A stretch of 64,000 nucleotides of DNA from Paratinospora sagittata. Lineage: Eukaryota > Streptophyta > Magnoliopsida > Ranunculales > Menispermaceae. Within the stretch, counting starts at the first letter, position 1; each line of letters starts with the position of its first letter. This document shows positions 31,690 through 45,784 of this stretch, piece after piece. The notes under the pieces were generated by a model. The model searched no databases, had not been told where the DNA came from, and saw only the letters and a list, made by a program, of their open reading frames with translations. Where the stretch lies: contig CM069597.1 of the NCBI GenBank assembly GCA_035771175.1, positions 15,332,913 to 15,396,912 on the forward strand, written 5' to 3'. The translations under genes were made by a program, and so were the position numbers.

Positions 31690-34600
31690 CAAGCAACCCC
31701 CAGAATAGATGGAACTCCGTTTCAATATTCCGATGAATTTTTGACCCCCAAATCTAAAATTTTGGTTTAAATGAACTAAATTTACTTAGAAAATGTGTTT
31801 GAATCAATCGCGACCAATCCACCGTATTGCTTTCTCCACCAACTCTATGAGCGAGTCCTAATATCCTTCTAGCAACCCCAGAATAGGTAGAACTCCGTTC
31901 CAATATTCCTATGAAATTTTGACCCCTCAATCTCAAATTTTGGTTTAAATGAACTAAATTTACTTAGAAAATGTGTTTGAGGCAATCGCGACCAATCCAC
32001 CAGATTGCTTTCTCCACCAACTTTTTGAGCGAGTCCCAATATCCTTCTAGCAACCCCCAGAATAGAGGGAACTCCGTTCCAATATCCCGATGAATTCTTG
32101 TCCCCAAAATCTCAAATTTTGGTTTAAATGAACTAAATTGACTTAGAAAATGTGTTTGAGGCAATCGCTACCAATCAACCAGATGGGTTTCTCCACCAAC
32201 TCTTTGAGCGAGTCCCAATATCCTTCTAGCAACCCCTAGAATAGATGGAACTCCGTTTCAATATCCCGATGAATTTTTGACCCCCAAATCTAAAATTTTG
32301 GTATAAATGAACTAAATTTACTTAGAAAATGTGTTTGAATCAATCGCGACCAATCCACCGTATTGCTTTCTCCACCAACTCTATGAGCGAGTCCTAATAT
32401 CCTTCTAGCAACCCCAGAATAGATGGAACTCCGTTCCAATATTCCGATGAAATTTTTACCCCTCAATCTCAAATTTTGGTTTAAATGAACTAAATTTACT
32501 TAGAAAATGTGTTTTAGGCAATCGCGACCAATCCACCGGATTGCTTTCTCCACCTACTCTTTAAGCGAGTGCCAATATCCTTTTAGCAACCCCCAGAATA
32601 GAGGGAACTCCGTTCCAATATCTTGATGAATTTTTGACCTCTAAACCTCAAATTTTGGTTTAAATGAACTAAATTTACTTAGAAAATGTGTTTGAGGCAA
32701 TCGCTACCAATCCACCAGATTGCTTTCTCCACCAACTCTTTAAGCGAGTCCCAATATCCTTCTAGCAACCCCCAGAATAGAGGGAACTCCGTTCCAATAT
32801 CCCGATGAATTCTTGACCCCTAAATCTCAAATTTTGGTTTACATGTACTAAATTTACTTAGAAAATGTGTTTGAGGCAATCGCGACCAATCAACCTGATT
32901 GCTTTCTCCACCTACTCTTTAAGCGAGTCCCAATATCCTTCTAGCAACCCCCAGAATAGATGGAACTCCGTTCCAATATTCCGATGAATTTTTGACCCCT
33001 AAATCTCAAATTTTGGTTTAAACAAACTAAATTTACTTAGAAAATGTGTTTGAGGCAATCGCGACCAATCCACCGGATTGCTTTCTCCACCTACTCTTTA
33101 AGCGAGTCCCAATATCCTTCTAGCAACCCCCAGAATAGAGGGAACTCCGTTCCAAAATCCTGATGAATTTTTGACCTCTAAATCTCAAATTTTGGTTTAA
33201 ATGAACTAAATTTATTTAGAAAATGTGTTTGAGGCAATCGCGACCAATCCACCAGATTGCTTTCTCCACCTACTCTTTAAGCGAGTGCCAATATCCTTCT
33301 AGCAACCCCCAGAATAGAGGGAACTCCGTTCCAATATCTCGATGAATTTTTGACCTCTAAACCTCAAATTTTGGTTTAAATGAACTAAATATACTTAGAA
33401 AATGTGTTTGAGGCAATCGCGACCAATCCACCGGATTGCTTTCTCCACCTACTCTTTAAGCGAGTCCCAATATCCTTCTAGCAACCCCCAGAATAGAGGG
33501 AACTCCGTTCCAAAATCCTGATGAATTTTTGACCTCTAAATCTCAAATTTTGGTTTAAATGAACTAAATTTACTTAGAAAATGTGTTTGAGGCAATCGCG
33601 ACCAATCCACCAGATTGCTTTCTCCACCTACTCTTTAAGCGAGTGCCAATATCCTTCTAGCAACCCCCAGAATAGAGGGAACTCCGTTCCAATATCTCGA
33701 TGAATTTTTGACCTCTACACCTCAAATTTTGGTTTAAATGAACTAAATTTACTTAGAAAATATGTTTGAGGCAATCGCTACCAATCCACCAGATTGCTTT
33801 CTCCACCAACTCTTTGAGCGAGTCCCAATATCCTTTTAGCAACCCCCAGAATAGAGGGAACTCCGTTCCAATATCCTGATGAATTCTTGACCCCTAAATC
33901 TCAAATTTTGGTTTAAATGAACTAAATTTACTTAGAAAATGTGTTTCAGGCAATCGCTACCAATCCACCAGATGGCTTTCTCCACCAACTCTTTAAGCGA
34001 GTCCCAATATCCTTCTAGCAACCCCCAGAATAGATGGAACTCCGTTCCAATATTCGGATTAATTTTTGACCCCTCAATCTCAAATTTTGGTTTAAATGAA
34101 CTAAATTACTTAGAAAATGTGTTTGACGCAATCGCGACCAATCCACCGGATTGCTTTCTCCCCCAAGTCTTTGAGCGAGTCCCAATATCCTTTTAGGAAC
34201 CCCCGGAATAGATGGAACTCCGTTCCAATATCCCGATGAATTTTTGACCTCTAAATTTCAAATTTTGGTTTAAATGAACTAAATTTACTTAGAAAATGTG
34301 TTTGAGGCAATCGCGACCAATCCACCATATTGCTTTCTCCACCAACTCTTTGAGCGAGTCCCAATATCCTTTTAGGAACCCCCGGAATAGATGGAACTCC
34401 GTTCCAATATCCCGGTGAATTTTTGACCCCCAAATCTAAATTTTGGTTTAAATGAACTAAATATATTTAGAAAAAGTGTTTGAGGCAAACGCGACCAATC
34501 CACCGGATTGCTTTATCTACCAACTCCTTGAGCGAGTCCCAATATCCTTCAAGCAACCCCCAGAATAGATGGAACTCCGTTTCAATATCCCGATGAATTT

Positions 34601-37600
34601 TTGACCCCCAAATCTAAAATTTTGGTTTAAATGAACTACATTTACTTAGACAATGTGTTTGAATCAATCGCGACCAATCCACCGTATTGCTTTCTCCACC
34701 AACTCTATAAGCGAGTCCTAATATCCTTCTAGCAACCCCAGAATAGGTAGAACTCCGTTCCAATATTCCTATGAAATTTTGACCCCTCAATCTCAAATTT
34801 TGGTTTAAATGAACTAAATTTACTTAGAAAATGTGTTTGAGGCAATCGCGACCAATCCACCAGATTGCTTTCTCCACCAACTCTTTGAGCGAGTCCCAAT
34901 ATCCTTCTAGCAACCCCCAGAATAGAGGGAACTCCGTTCCAATATCCCGATGAATTCTTGACCCCTAAATCTCAAATTTTGGTTTAAATGTACTAAATTT
35001 ACTTAGAAAATGTGTTTGAGGCAATCGCGACCAATCAACCTGATTGCTTTCTCCACCTACTCTTTAAGCGAGTCCCAATATCTTTCTAGCAACCCCCAGA
35101 ATAGATGGAACTCCGTTCCAATATTCCGATGAATTTTTGACCCCTAAATCTCAAATTTTGGTTTAAACGAACTAAATTTACTTAGAAAATGTGTTTGAGG
35201 CAGTCGCGATCAATCCACCGGATTGCTTTCTCCACCTACTCTTTAAGCGAGTGCCAATATCCTTTTAGCAACCCCCAGAATAGAGGGAACTCCGTTCCAA
35301 TATCTCGATGAATTTTTGACCTCTAAACCTCAAATTTTTGTTTAAATGAACTAAATTTACTTAGAAAATGTGTTTGAGGCAATCGCTACCAATCCACCAG
35401 ATTGCTTTCTCCACCAACTCTTTAAGCGAGTCCCAATATCCTTCTAGCAACCCCCAGAATAGAGGGAACTCCGTTCCAATATCCCGATGAATTCTTGACC
35501 CCTAAATCTCAAATTTTGGTTTAAATGTACTAAATTTACTTAGAAAATGTGTTTGAGGCAATCGCGACCAATCAACCTGATTGCTTTCTCCACCTACTCT
35601 TTAAGCGAGTCCCAATATCCTTCTAGCAACCCCCAGAATAGATGGAACTCCGTTCCAATATCATGATGAATTTTTGACATCTAAATCCCAAATTTTGGTT
35701 TAAATGAACTAAATTTACTTAGAAAATGTGTTTGAGGCAATCGCGACCAATCCACCGGATTGCTTTCTCCACTTACTCTTTAAGCAAGTGCCAATATCCT
35801 TCTAGCAACCCCCAGAATAGAGGGAACTCCGTTCCAATATCTCGATGAATTTTTGACCTCTAAACCTCATATTTTCGTTTAAATGAACTAAATTTACTTA
35901 GAAAATGTGTTTGAGGCAATCGCTACCAATCTACCAGATGGCTTTCTCCACCAACTCTTTGAGCGAGTCCCAATATCCTTCTAGCAACCCCCAGAATAGA
36001 TGGAACTCCGTTCCAATATTCCGATGAATTTTTGACCCCTAAATCTCAAATTTTGGTTTAAATGAACTAAATATACTTAGAAAAAGTGTTTGAGGCAATC
36101 GCGACCAATCCACCAAATTGCTTTCTCCACCAACTCTTTGAGCGTGTCCCAATATCCTTCTAGCAACCCCCAGAATAGAGGGAACTCCGTTCCAATATCT
36201 CGATGAATTTTTGACCTCTAAACCTCAAATTTTGGTTTAAATGAACTAAATTTACTTAGAAAATGTGTTTGAGGCAATCGCGACCAATCCACCGGATTGC
36301 TTTCTCCACCTACTCTTTAAGCGAGTCCCAATATCCTTCTAGCAACCCCCAGAATAGAGGGAACTCCGTTCCAAAATCCTGATGAATTTTTGACCTCTAA
36401 ATCTCAAATTTTGGTTTAAATGAACTAAATTTACTTAGAAAATGTGTTTGAGGCAATCGCGACCAATCCACCAGATTGCTTTCTCCACCTACTCTTTAAG
36501 CGAGTGCCAATATCCTTCTAGCAACCCCCAGAATAGAGGGAACTCCGTTCCAATATCTCGATGAATTTTTGACCTCTAAACCTCAAATTTTGGTTTAAAT
36601 GAACTAAATTTACTTAGAAAATATGTTTGAGGCAATCGCTACCAATCCACCAGATTGCTTTCTCCACCAACTCTTTGAGCGAGTCCCAATATCCTTTTAG
36701 GAACCCCCGGAATAGAGGGAACTCCGTTCCAATATCTCGATGAATTTTTGACCTCTAAACCTCAAATTTTGGTTTAAATGAACTAAATTTACTTAGAAAA
36801 TGTGTTTGAGGCAATCGCTACCAATCCACCAGATTGCTTTCTCCACCAACTCTTTGAGCGAGTCCCAATATCCTTCTAGCAACCCCCAGAATAGAGGGAA
36901 CTCCGTTCCAATATCCCGATGAATTCTTGACCCCTAAATCTCAAATTTTGGTTTAAATGAACTAAATTTACTTAGAAAATGTGTTTGAGGCAATCGCTAC
37001 CAACCAACCAGATGGGTTTCTCCACCAACTCTTTGAGCGAGTCCCAATATCCTTCTAGCAACCCCCAGAATAGATGGAACTCCGTTCCAATATTCCGATT
37101 AATTTTTGACCCCTCAATCTCTAATTTTGGTTTAAATGAACTAAATTACTTAGAAAATGTGTTTGAGGCAATCGCGACCAATCCACCGGATTGCTTTCTC
37201 TCCCAAGTCTTTGAGCGAGTCCCAATATACTTTTAGGAACCCCCGGAATAGATGGAACTCCGTTCCAATATCCCGATGAATTTTTGACCCCTAAATTTCA
37301 AATTTTGGTTTAAATGAACTAAATTTACTTAGAAAATATGTTTGAGCCAATCGCGACCAATCCACCGGATTGCTTTCTCCACCTACTCTTTAAGCGAGTC
37401 CCAATATCCTTCTAGCAACCCCCAGAATAGAGGGAACTCCGTTCGAAGATCCTGATGAATTTTTGACCTCTAAATCTCAAATTTTGGTTTAAATGAACTA
37501 AATTTACTTAGAAAATGTGTTTGAGGCAATCGCTACCAATCCACCAGATGGCTTTCTCCACCAACTCTTTGAGCGAGTCCCAATATCCTTCTAGCAACCC

Positions 37601-37620
37601 CCAGAATAGATGGAACTCCG

Positions 37621-40600
37621 TTTCAATATCCCGATAAATTTTTGACCCCCAAATCTAAAACTTTGGTTTAAATGAACTAAATTTACTTTGAGAATGTGTT
37701 TGAAGCAATCGCGACCAATCCACCGTATTGCTTTCTCCACCAACTCTATGAGCGAGTCCTAATATCCTTCTAGCAACGCCCAGAATAAATGGAACTCCGT
37801 TCCAATATTCCGATGAATTTTTGACCCCTAAATCTCAAATTTTGGTTTAAACGAACTAAATTTACTTAGAAAATGTGTTTGAGGCAGTCGCGACCAATCC
37901 ACCGGATTGCTTTCTCCACCTACTCTTTAAGCGAGTCCCAATATCCTTCTAGCAACCCCCAGAATAGAGGGAACTCCGTTCCAAAATCCTGATGAATTTT
38001 TGACCTCTAAATCTCAAATTTTGGTTTAAATGAACTAAATTTACTTAGAAAATGTGTTTGAGGCAATCGCGACCAATCCACCAGATTGCTTTCTCCACCT
38101 ACTCTTTAAGCGAGTGCCAATATCCTTCTAGCAACCCCCAGAATAGAGGGAACTCTGTTCCAATATCTCGATGAATTTTTGACCTCTAAACCTCAAATTT
38201 TGGTTTAAATGAACTAAATTTACTTAGAAAATGTGTTTGAGGCAATCGCTACCAATCCACCAGATTGCTTTCTCCACCAACTCTTTGAGCGAGTCCCAAT
38301 ATCCTTTTAGCAACCCCCAGAATATAGGGAACTCCGTTCCAATATCCTGATGAATTTTTGACCCCTAAATCTCAAATTTTGGTTTAAATGAACTAAATTT
38401 ACTTAGAAAATGTGTTTGAGGCAATCGCTACCAATCCACCAGATGGCTTTCTCCACCAACTCTTTAAGCGAGTCCCAATATCCTTCTAGCAACCCCCAGA
38501 ATAGATGGAACTCCGTTCCAATATTCGGATTAATTTTTGACCCCTCAATCTCAAATTTTGGTTTAAATGAACTAAATTACTTAGAAAATGTGTTTGACGC
38601 AATCGCGACCAATCCACCGGATTGCTTTCTCCCCCAAGTCTTTGAGCGAGTCCCAATATCCTTTTAGGAACCCCCGGAATAGATGGAACTCCGTTCCAAT
38701 ATCCCGATGAATTTTTGACCCCTAAATTTCAAATTTTGGTTTAAATGAACTAAATTTACTTAGAAAATGTGTTTGAGGCAATCGCGACCAATCCACCATA
38801 TTGCTTTCTCCACCAACTCTTTGAGCGAGTCCCAATATCCTTTTAGGAACCCCCGGAATAGATGGAACTCCGTTCCAATATCCCGGTGAATTTTTGACCC
38901 CCAAATCTAAATTTTGGTTTAAATGAACTAAATATATTTAGAAAAAGTGTTTGAGGCAATCGCGACCAATCCACCGGATTGCTTTATCTACCAACTCCTT
39001 GAGCGAGTCCCAATATCCTTCAAGCAACCCCCAGAATAGATGGAACTCCGTTTCAATATCCCGATGAATTTTTGACCCCCAAATCTAAAATTTTGGTTTA
39101 AATGAACTAAATTTACTTAGAAAATGTGTTTGAATCAATCGCGACCAATCCACCGTATTGCTTTCTCCACCAACTCTATGAGCGAGTCCTAATATCCTTC
39201 TAGCAACCCCAGAATAGGTAGAACTCCGTTCCAATATTCCTATGAAATTTTGACCCCTCAATCTCAAATTTTGGTTTAAATGAACTAAATTTACTTAGAA
39301 AATGTGTTTGAGGCAATCGCTACCAATCCACCAGATTGCTTTCTCCACCAACTCTTTGAGCGAGTCCCAATATCCTTCTAGCAACCCCCAGAATAGAGGG
39401 AACTCCGTTCCAATATCCCGATGAATTCTTGACCCCTAAATCTCAAATTTTGGTTTAAATGAACTAAATTTACTTAGAAAATGTGTTTGAGGCAATCGCT
39501 ACCAACCAACCAGATGGGTTTCTCCACCAACTCTTTGAGCGAGTCCCAATATCCTTATAGCAACCCCCAGAATAGATGGAACTCCGTTCCAATATTCCGA
39601 TTAATTTTTGACCCCTCAATCTCTAATTTTGGTTTAAATGAACTAAATTACTTAGAAAATGTGTTTGAGGCAATCGCGACCAATCCACTGGATTGCTTTC
39701 TCTCCCAAGTCTTTGAGCGAGTCCCAATATACTTTTAGGAACCCCCGGAATAGATGGAACTCCGTTCTAATATCCCGATGAATTTTTGACCCCTAAATTT
39801 CAAATTTTGGTTTAAATGAACTAAATTTACTTAGAAAATGTGTTTGAGGCAATCGCGACCAATCCACCGGATTGCTTTCTCCACCTACTCTTTAAGCGAG
39901 TCCCAATATCCTTCTAGCAACCCCCAGAATAGATGGAACTCCGTTTCAATATCCCGATAAATTTTTGACCCCCAAATCTAAAACTTTGGTTTAAATGAAC
40001 TAAATTTACTTTGAGAATGTGTTTGAAGCAATCGCGACCAATCCACCGTATTGCTTTCTCCACCAACTCTATGAGCGAGTCCTAATATCCTTCTAGCAAC
40101 GCCCAGAATAAATGGAACTCCGTTCCAATATTCCGACGAATTTTTGACCCCTAAATCTCAAATTTTGGTTTAAACGAACTAAATTTACTTAGAAAATGTG
40201 TTTGAGGCAGTCGCGACCAATCCACCGGATTGCTTTCTCCACCTACTCTTAAGCGAGTCCCAATATCCTTCTAGCAACCCCCAGAATAGAGGGAACTCCG
40301 TTCCAAAATCCTGATGAATTTTTGACCTCTAAATCTCAAATTTTGGTTTAAATGAACTAAATTTACTTAGAAAATGTGTTTGAGGCAATCGCGACCAATC
40401 CACCAGATTGCTTTCTCCACCTACTCTTTAAGCGAGTGCCAATATCCTTCTAGCAACCCCCAGAATAGAGGGAACTCCGTTCCAATATCTCGATGAATTT
40501 TTGACCTCTAAACCTCAAATTTTGGTTTAAATGAACTAAATTTACTTAGAAAATGTGTTTGAGGCAATCGCTACCAATCCACCAGATTGCTTTCTCCACC

Positions 40601-41525
40601 AACTCTTTGAGCGAGTCCCAATATCCTTTTAGCAACCCCCAGAATATAGGGAACTCCGTTCCAATATCCTGATGAATTCTTGACCCCTAAATCTCAAATT
40701 TTGGTTTAAATGAACTAAATTTACTTAGAAAATGTGTTTGAGGCAATCGCTACCAATCCACCAGATGGCTTTCTCCACCAACTCTTTAAGCGAGTCCCAA
40801 TATCCTTCTAGCAACCCCCAGAATAGATGGAACTCCGTTCCAATATTCGGATTAATTTTTGACCCCTCAATCTCAAATTTTGGTTTAAATGAACTAAATT
40901 ACTTAGAAAATGTGTTTGACGCAATCGCGACCAATCCACCGGATTGCTTTCTCCCCCAAGTCTTTGAGCGAGTCCCAATATCCTTTTAGGAACCCCCGGA
41001 ATAGATGGAACTCCGTTCCAATATCCCGATGAATTTTTGACCCCTAAATTTCAAATTTTGGTTTAAATGAACTAAATTTACTTAGAAAATGTGTTTGAGG
41101 CAATCGCGACCAATCCACCATATTGCTTTCTCCACCAACTCTTTGAGCGAGTCCCAATATCCTTTTAGGAACCCCCGGAATAGATGGAACTCCGTTCCAA
41201 TATCCCGGTGAATTTTTGACCCCCAAATCTAAATTTTGGTTTAAATGAACTAAATATATTTAGAAAAAGTGTTTGAGGCAATCGCGACCAATCCACCGGA
41301 TTGCTTTATCTACCAACTCCTTGAGCGAGTCCCAATATCCTTCAAGCAACCCCCAGAATAGATGGAACTCCGTTTCAATATCCCGATGAATTTTTGACCC
41401 CCAAATCTAAAATTTTGGTTTAAATGAACTAAATTTACTTAGAAAATGTGTTTGAATCAATCGCGACCAATCCACCGTATTGCTTTCTCCACCAACTCTA
41501 TGAGCGAGTCCTAATATCCTTCTAG
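37621..41525 (+). repeat. Higher-order repeat: 13-mer, 2322 bp, one full copy and one partial
   Basis: Monomer variants at 37,621, 38,410 and 38,722 recur at 39,944, 40,732 and 41,044, about 2322 bp away. The second copy has a one-base deletion in CTACTCTTAAGCG near 40,249. The match ends near 41,525, where the following monomers resemble 32,070-32,800 instead. Confidence 0.8.
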
Positions 41526-42210
41526 CAACGCCCAGAATAAATGGAACTCCGTTCCAATATCCCGATGAATTCTTGACCCCAAAATCTCAAATTTTGGTTT
41601 AAATGAACTAAATTTACTTAGAAAATGTGTTTGAGGCAATCGCTACCAATCAACCAGATGGGTTTCTCCACCAACTCTTTGAGCGAGTCCCAATATCCTT
41701 CTAGCAACCCCTAGAATAGATGGAACTCCGTTTCAATATCCCGATGAATTTTTGACCCCCAAATCTAAAATTTTGGTTTAAATGAACTAAATTTACTTAG
41801 AAAATGTGTTTGAATCAATCGCGACCAATCCACCGTATTGCTTTCTCCACCAACTCTATGAGCGAGTCCGAATATCCTTCTAGCAACCCCAGAATAGATG
41901 GAACTCCGTTCCAATATTCCGATGAAATTTTGACCCCTCAATCTCAAATTTTGGTTTAAATGAACTAAATTTACTTAGAAAATGTGTTTTAGGCAATCGC
42001 GACCAATCCACCGGATTGCTTTCTCCACCTACTCTTTAAGTGAGTGCCAATATCCTTTTAGCAACCCCCAGAATAGAGGGAACTCCGTTCCAATATCTCG
42101 ATGAATTTTTGACCTCTAAACCTCAAATTTTGGTTTAAATGAACTAAATTTACTTAGAAAATGTGTTTGAGGCAATCGCTACCAATCCACCAGATTGCTT
42201 TCTCCACCAA

Positions 42211-45200
42211 CTCTTTAAGAGTCCCAATATCCTTCTAGCAACCCCCAGAATAGAGGGAACTCCGTTCCAATATCCCGATGAATTCTTGACCCTTAAATCT
42301 CAAATTTTGGTTTAAATGTACTAAATTTACTTAGAAAATGTGTTTGAGGCAATCGCGACCAATCAACCTGATTGCTTTCTCCACCTACTCTTTAAGCGAG
42401 TCCCAATATCCTTCTACCAACCCCCAGAATAGATGGAACTCCGTTCCAATATTCCGATGAATTTTTGACCCCTAAATCTCAAATTTTGGTTTAAACGAAC
42501 TAAATTTACTTAGAAAATGTGTTTGAGGCAATCGCGACCAATCCACCGGATTGCTTTCTCCACCTACTCTTTAAGCGAGTCCCAATATCCTTCTAGCAAC
42601 CCCCAGAATAGAGGGAACTCCGTTCCAAAATCCTGCTGAATTTTTGACCTCTAAATCTCAAATTTTGGTTTAAATGAACTAAATTTACTTAGAAAATATG
42701 TTTGAGGCAATCGCGACCAATCCACCAGATTGCTTTCTCCACCTACTCTTTAAGCGAGTGCCAATATCCTTCTAGCAACCCCCAGAATAGAGGGAACTCC
42801 GTTCCAATATCTCGATGATTTTTTGACCTCTAAACCTCAAATTTTGGTTTAAATGAACTAAATTTACTTAGAAAATGTGTTTGAGGCAATCGCGACCAAT
42901 CCACCGGATTGCTTTCTCCACCTACTCTTTAAGCGAGTCCCAATATCCTTCTAGCAACCCCCAGAATAGAGGGAACTCCGTTCCAAAATCCTGATGAATT
43001 TTTGACCTCTAAATCTCAAATTTTGGTTTAAATGAACTAAATTTACTTAGAAAATGTGTTTGAGGCAATCGCGACCAATCCACCAGATTGCTTTCTCCAC
43101 CTACTCTTTAAGCGAGTGCCAATATCCTTCTAGCAACCCCCAGAATAGAGGGAACTCCGTTCCAATATCTTGATGAATTTTTGACCTCTAAACCTCAAAT
43201 TTTGGTTTAAATGAACTAAATTTACTTAGAAAATGTGTTTGAGGCAATCGCTACCAATCCACCAGATTGCTTTCTCCACCAACTCTTTGAGCGAGTCCCA
43301 ATATCCTTTTAGCAACCCCCAGAATAGAGGGAACTCCGTTCCAATATCCTGATGAATTCTTGACCCCTAAATCTCAAATTTTGGTTTAAATGAACTAAAT
43401 TTACTTAGAAAATGTGTTTGAGGCAATCGCTACCAATCCACCAGATGGCTTTCTCCACCAACTCTTTAAGCGAGTCCCAATATCCTTCTAGCAACCCCCA
43501 GAATAGATGGAACTCCGTTCCAATATTCGGATTAATTTTTGACCCCTCAATCTCAAATTTTGGTTTAAATGAACTAAATTACTTAGAAAATGTGTTTGAC
43601 GCAATCGCGACCAATCCACCGGATTGCTTTCTCCCCCAAGTCTTTAAGCGAGTCCCAATATCCTTTTAGGAACCCCCGGAATAGATGGAACTCCGTTCCA
43701 ATATCCCGATGAATTTTTGACCCCTAAATTTCAAATTTTGGTTTAAATGAACTAAATTTACTTAGAAAATGTGTTTGAGGCAATCGCGACCAATCCACCG
43801 GATTGCTTTCTCCACCTACTCTTTAAGCGAGTCCCAATATCCTTCTAGCAACCCCCAGAATAGAGGGAACTCCGTTCCAAAATCCTGATGAATTTTTGAC
43901 CTCTAAATCTCAAATTTTGGTTTAAATGAACTAAATTTACTTAGAAAATGTGTTTGAGGCAATCGCGACCAATCCACCAGATTGCTTTCTCCACCAACTC
44001 TTTAAGAGTCCCAATATCCTTCTAGCAACCCCCAGAATAGAGGGAACTCCGTTCCAATATCCCGATGAATTCTTGACCCTTAAATCTCAAATTTTGGTTT
44101 AAATGTACTAAATTTACTTAGAAAATGTGTTTGAGGCAATCGCGACCAATCAACCTGATTGCTTTCTCCACCTACTCTTTAAGCGAGTCCCAATATCCTT
44201 CTACCAACCCCCAGAATAGATGGAACTCCGTTCCAATATTCCGATGAATTTTTGACCCCTAAATCTCAAATTTTGGTTTAAACGAACTAAATTTACTTAG
44301 AAAATGTGTTTGAGGCAATCGCGACCAATCCACCGGATTGCTTTCTCCACCTACTCTTTAAGCGAGTCCCAATATCCTTCTAGCAACCCCCAGAATAGAG
44401 GGAACTCCGTTCCAAAATCCTGCTGAATTTTTGACCTCTAAATCTCAAATTTTGGTTTAAATGAACTAAATTTACTTAGAAAATATGTTTGAGGCAATCG
44501 CGACCAATCCACCAGATTGCTTTCTCCACCTACTCTTTAAGCGAGTGCCAATATCCTTCTAGCAACCCCCAGAATAGAGGGAACTCCGTTCCAATATCTC
44601 GATGATTTTTTGACCTCTAAACCTCAAATTTTGGTTTAAATGAACTAAATTTACTTAGAAAATGTGTTTGAGGCAATCGCGACCAATCCACCGGATTGCT
44701 TTCTCCACCTACTCTTTAAGCGAGTCCCAATATCCTTCTAGCAACCCCCAGAATAGAGGGAACTCCGTTCCAAAATCCTGATGAATTTTTGACCTCTAAA
44801 TCTCAAATTTTGGTTTAAATGAACTAAATTTACTTAGAAAATGTGTTTGAGGCAATCGCGACCAATCCACCAGATTGCTTTCTCCACCTACTCTTTAAGC
44901 GAGTGCCAATATCCTTCTAGCAACCCCCAGAATAGAGGGAACTCCGTTCCAATATCTTGATGAATTTTTGACCTCTAAACCTCAAATTTTGGTTTAAATG
45001 AACTAAATTTACTTAGAAAATGTGTTTGAGGCAATCGCTACCAATCCACCAGATTGCTTTCTCCACCAACTCTTTGAGCGTGTCCCAATATCCTTTTAGC
45101 AACCCCCAGAATAGAGGGAACTCCGTTCCAATATCCTGATGAATTCTTGACCCCTAAATCTCAAATTTTGGTTTAAATGAACTAAATTTACTTAGAAAAT

Positions 45201-45784
45201 GTGTTTGAGGCAATCGCTACCAATCCACCAGATGGCTTTCTCCACCAACTCTTTAAGCGAGTCCCAATATCCTTCTAGCAACCCCCAGAATAGATGGAAC
45301 TCCGTTCCAATATTCGGATTAATTTTTGACCCCTCAATCTCAAATTTTGGTTTAAATGAACTAAATTACTTAGAAAATGTGTTTGACGCAATCGCGACCA
45401 ATCCACCGGATTGCTTTCTCCCCCAAGTCTTTAAGCGAGTCCCAATATCCTTTTAGGAACCCCCGGAATAGATGGAACTCCGTTCCAATATCCCGATGAA
45501 TTTTTGACCCCTAAATTTCAAATTTTGGTTTAAATGAACTAAATTTACTTAGAAAATGTGTTTGAGGCAATCGCGACCAATCCACCGGATTGCTTTCTCC
45601 ACCTACTCTTTAAGCGAGTCCCAATATCCTTCTAGCAACCCCCAGAATAGAGGGAACTCCGTTCCAAAATCCTGATGAATTTTTGACCTCTAAATCTCAA
45701 ATTTTGGTTTAAATGAACTAAATTTACTTAGAAAATGTGTTTGAGGCAATCGCGACCAATCCACCAGATTGCTTTCTCCACCTA
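42211..45784 (+). repeat. Higher-order repeat: 10-mer, 1787 bp, two copies
   Basis: A rare 2-bp deletion variant (CTCTTTAAGAGTCCC) at 42,211 and 43,998, TCCTGCTGAA at 42,631 and 44,418, and CTTCTACCAACCCCC near 42,411 and 44,199 all recur 1787 bp apart. Copies are nearly identical; one difference is GAGCGAGTCCC versus GAGCGTGTCCC (second copy near 45,080). Confidence 0.88.
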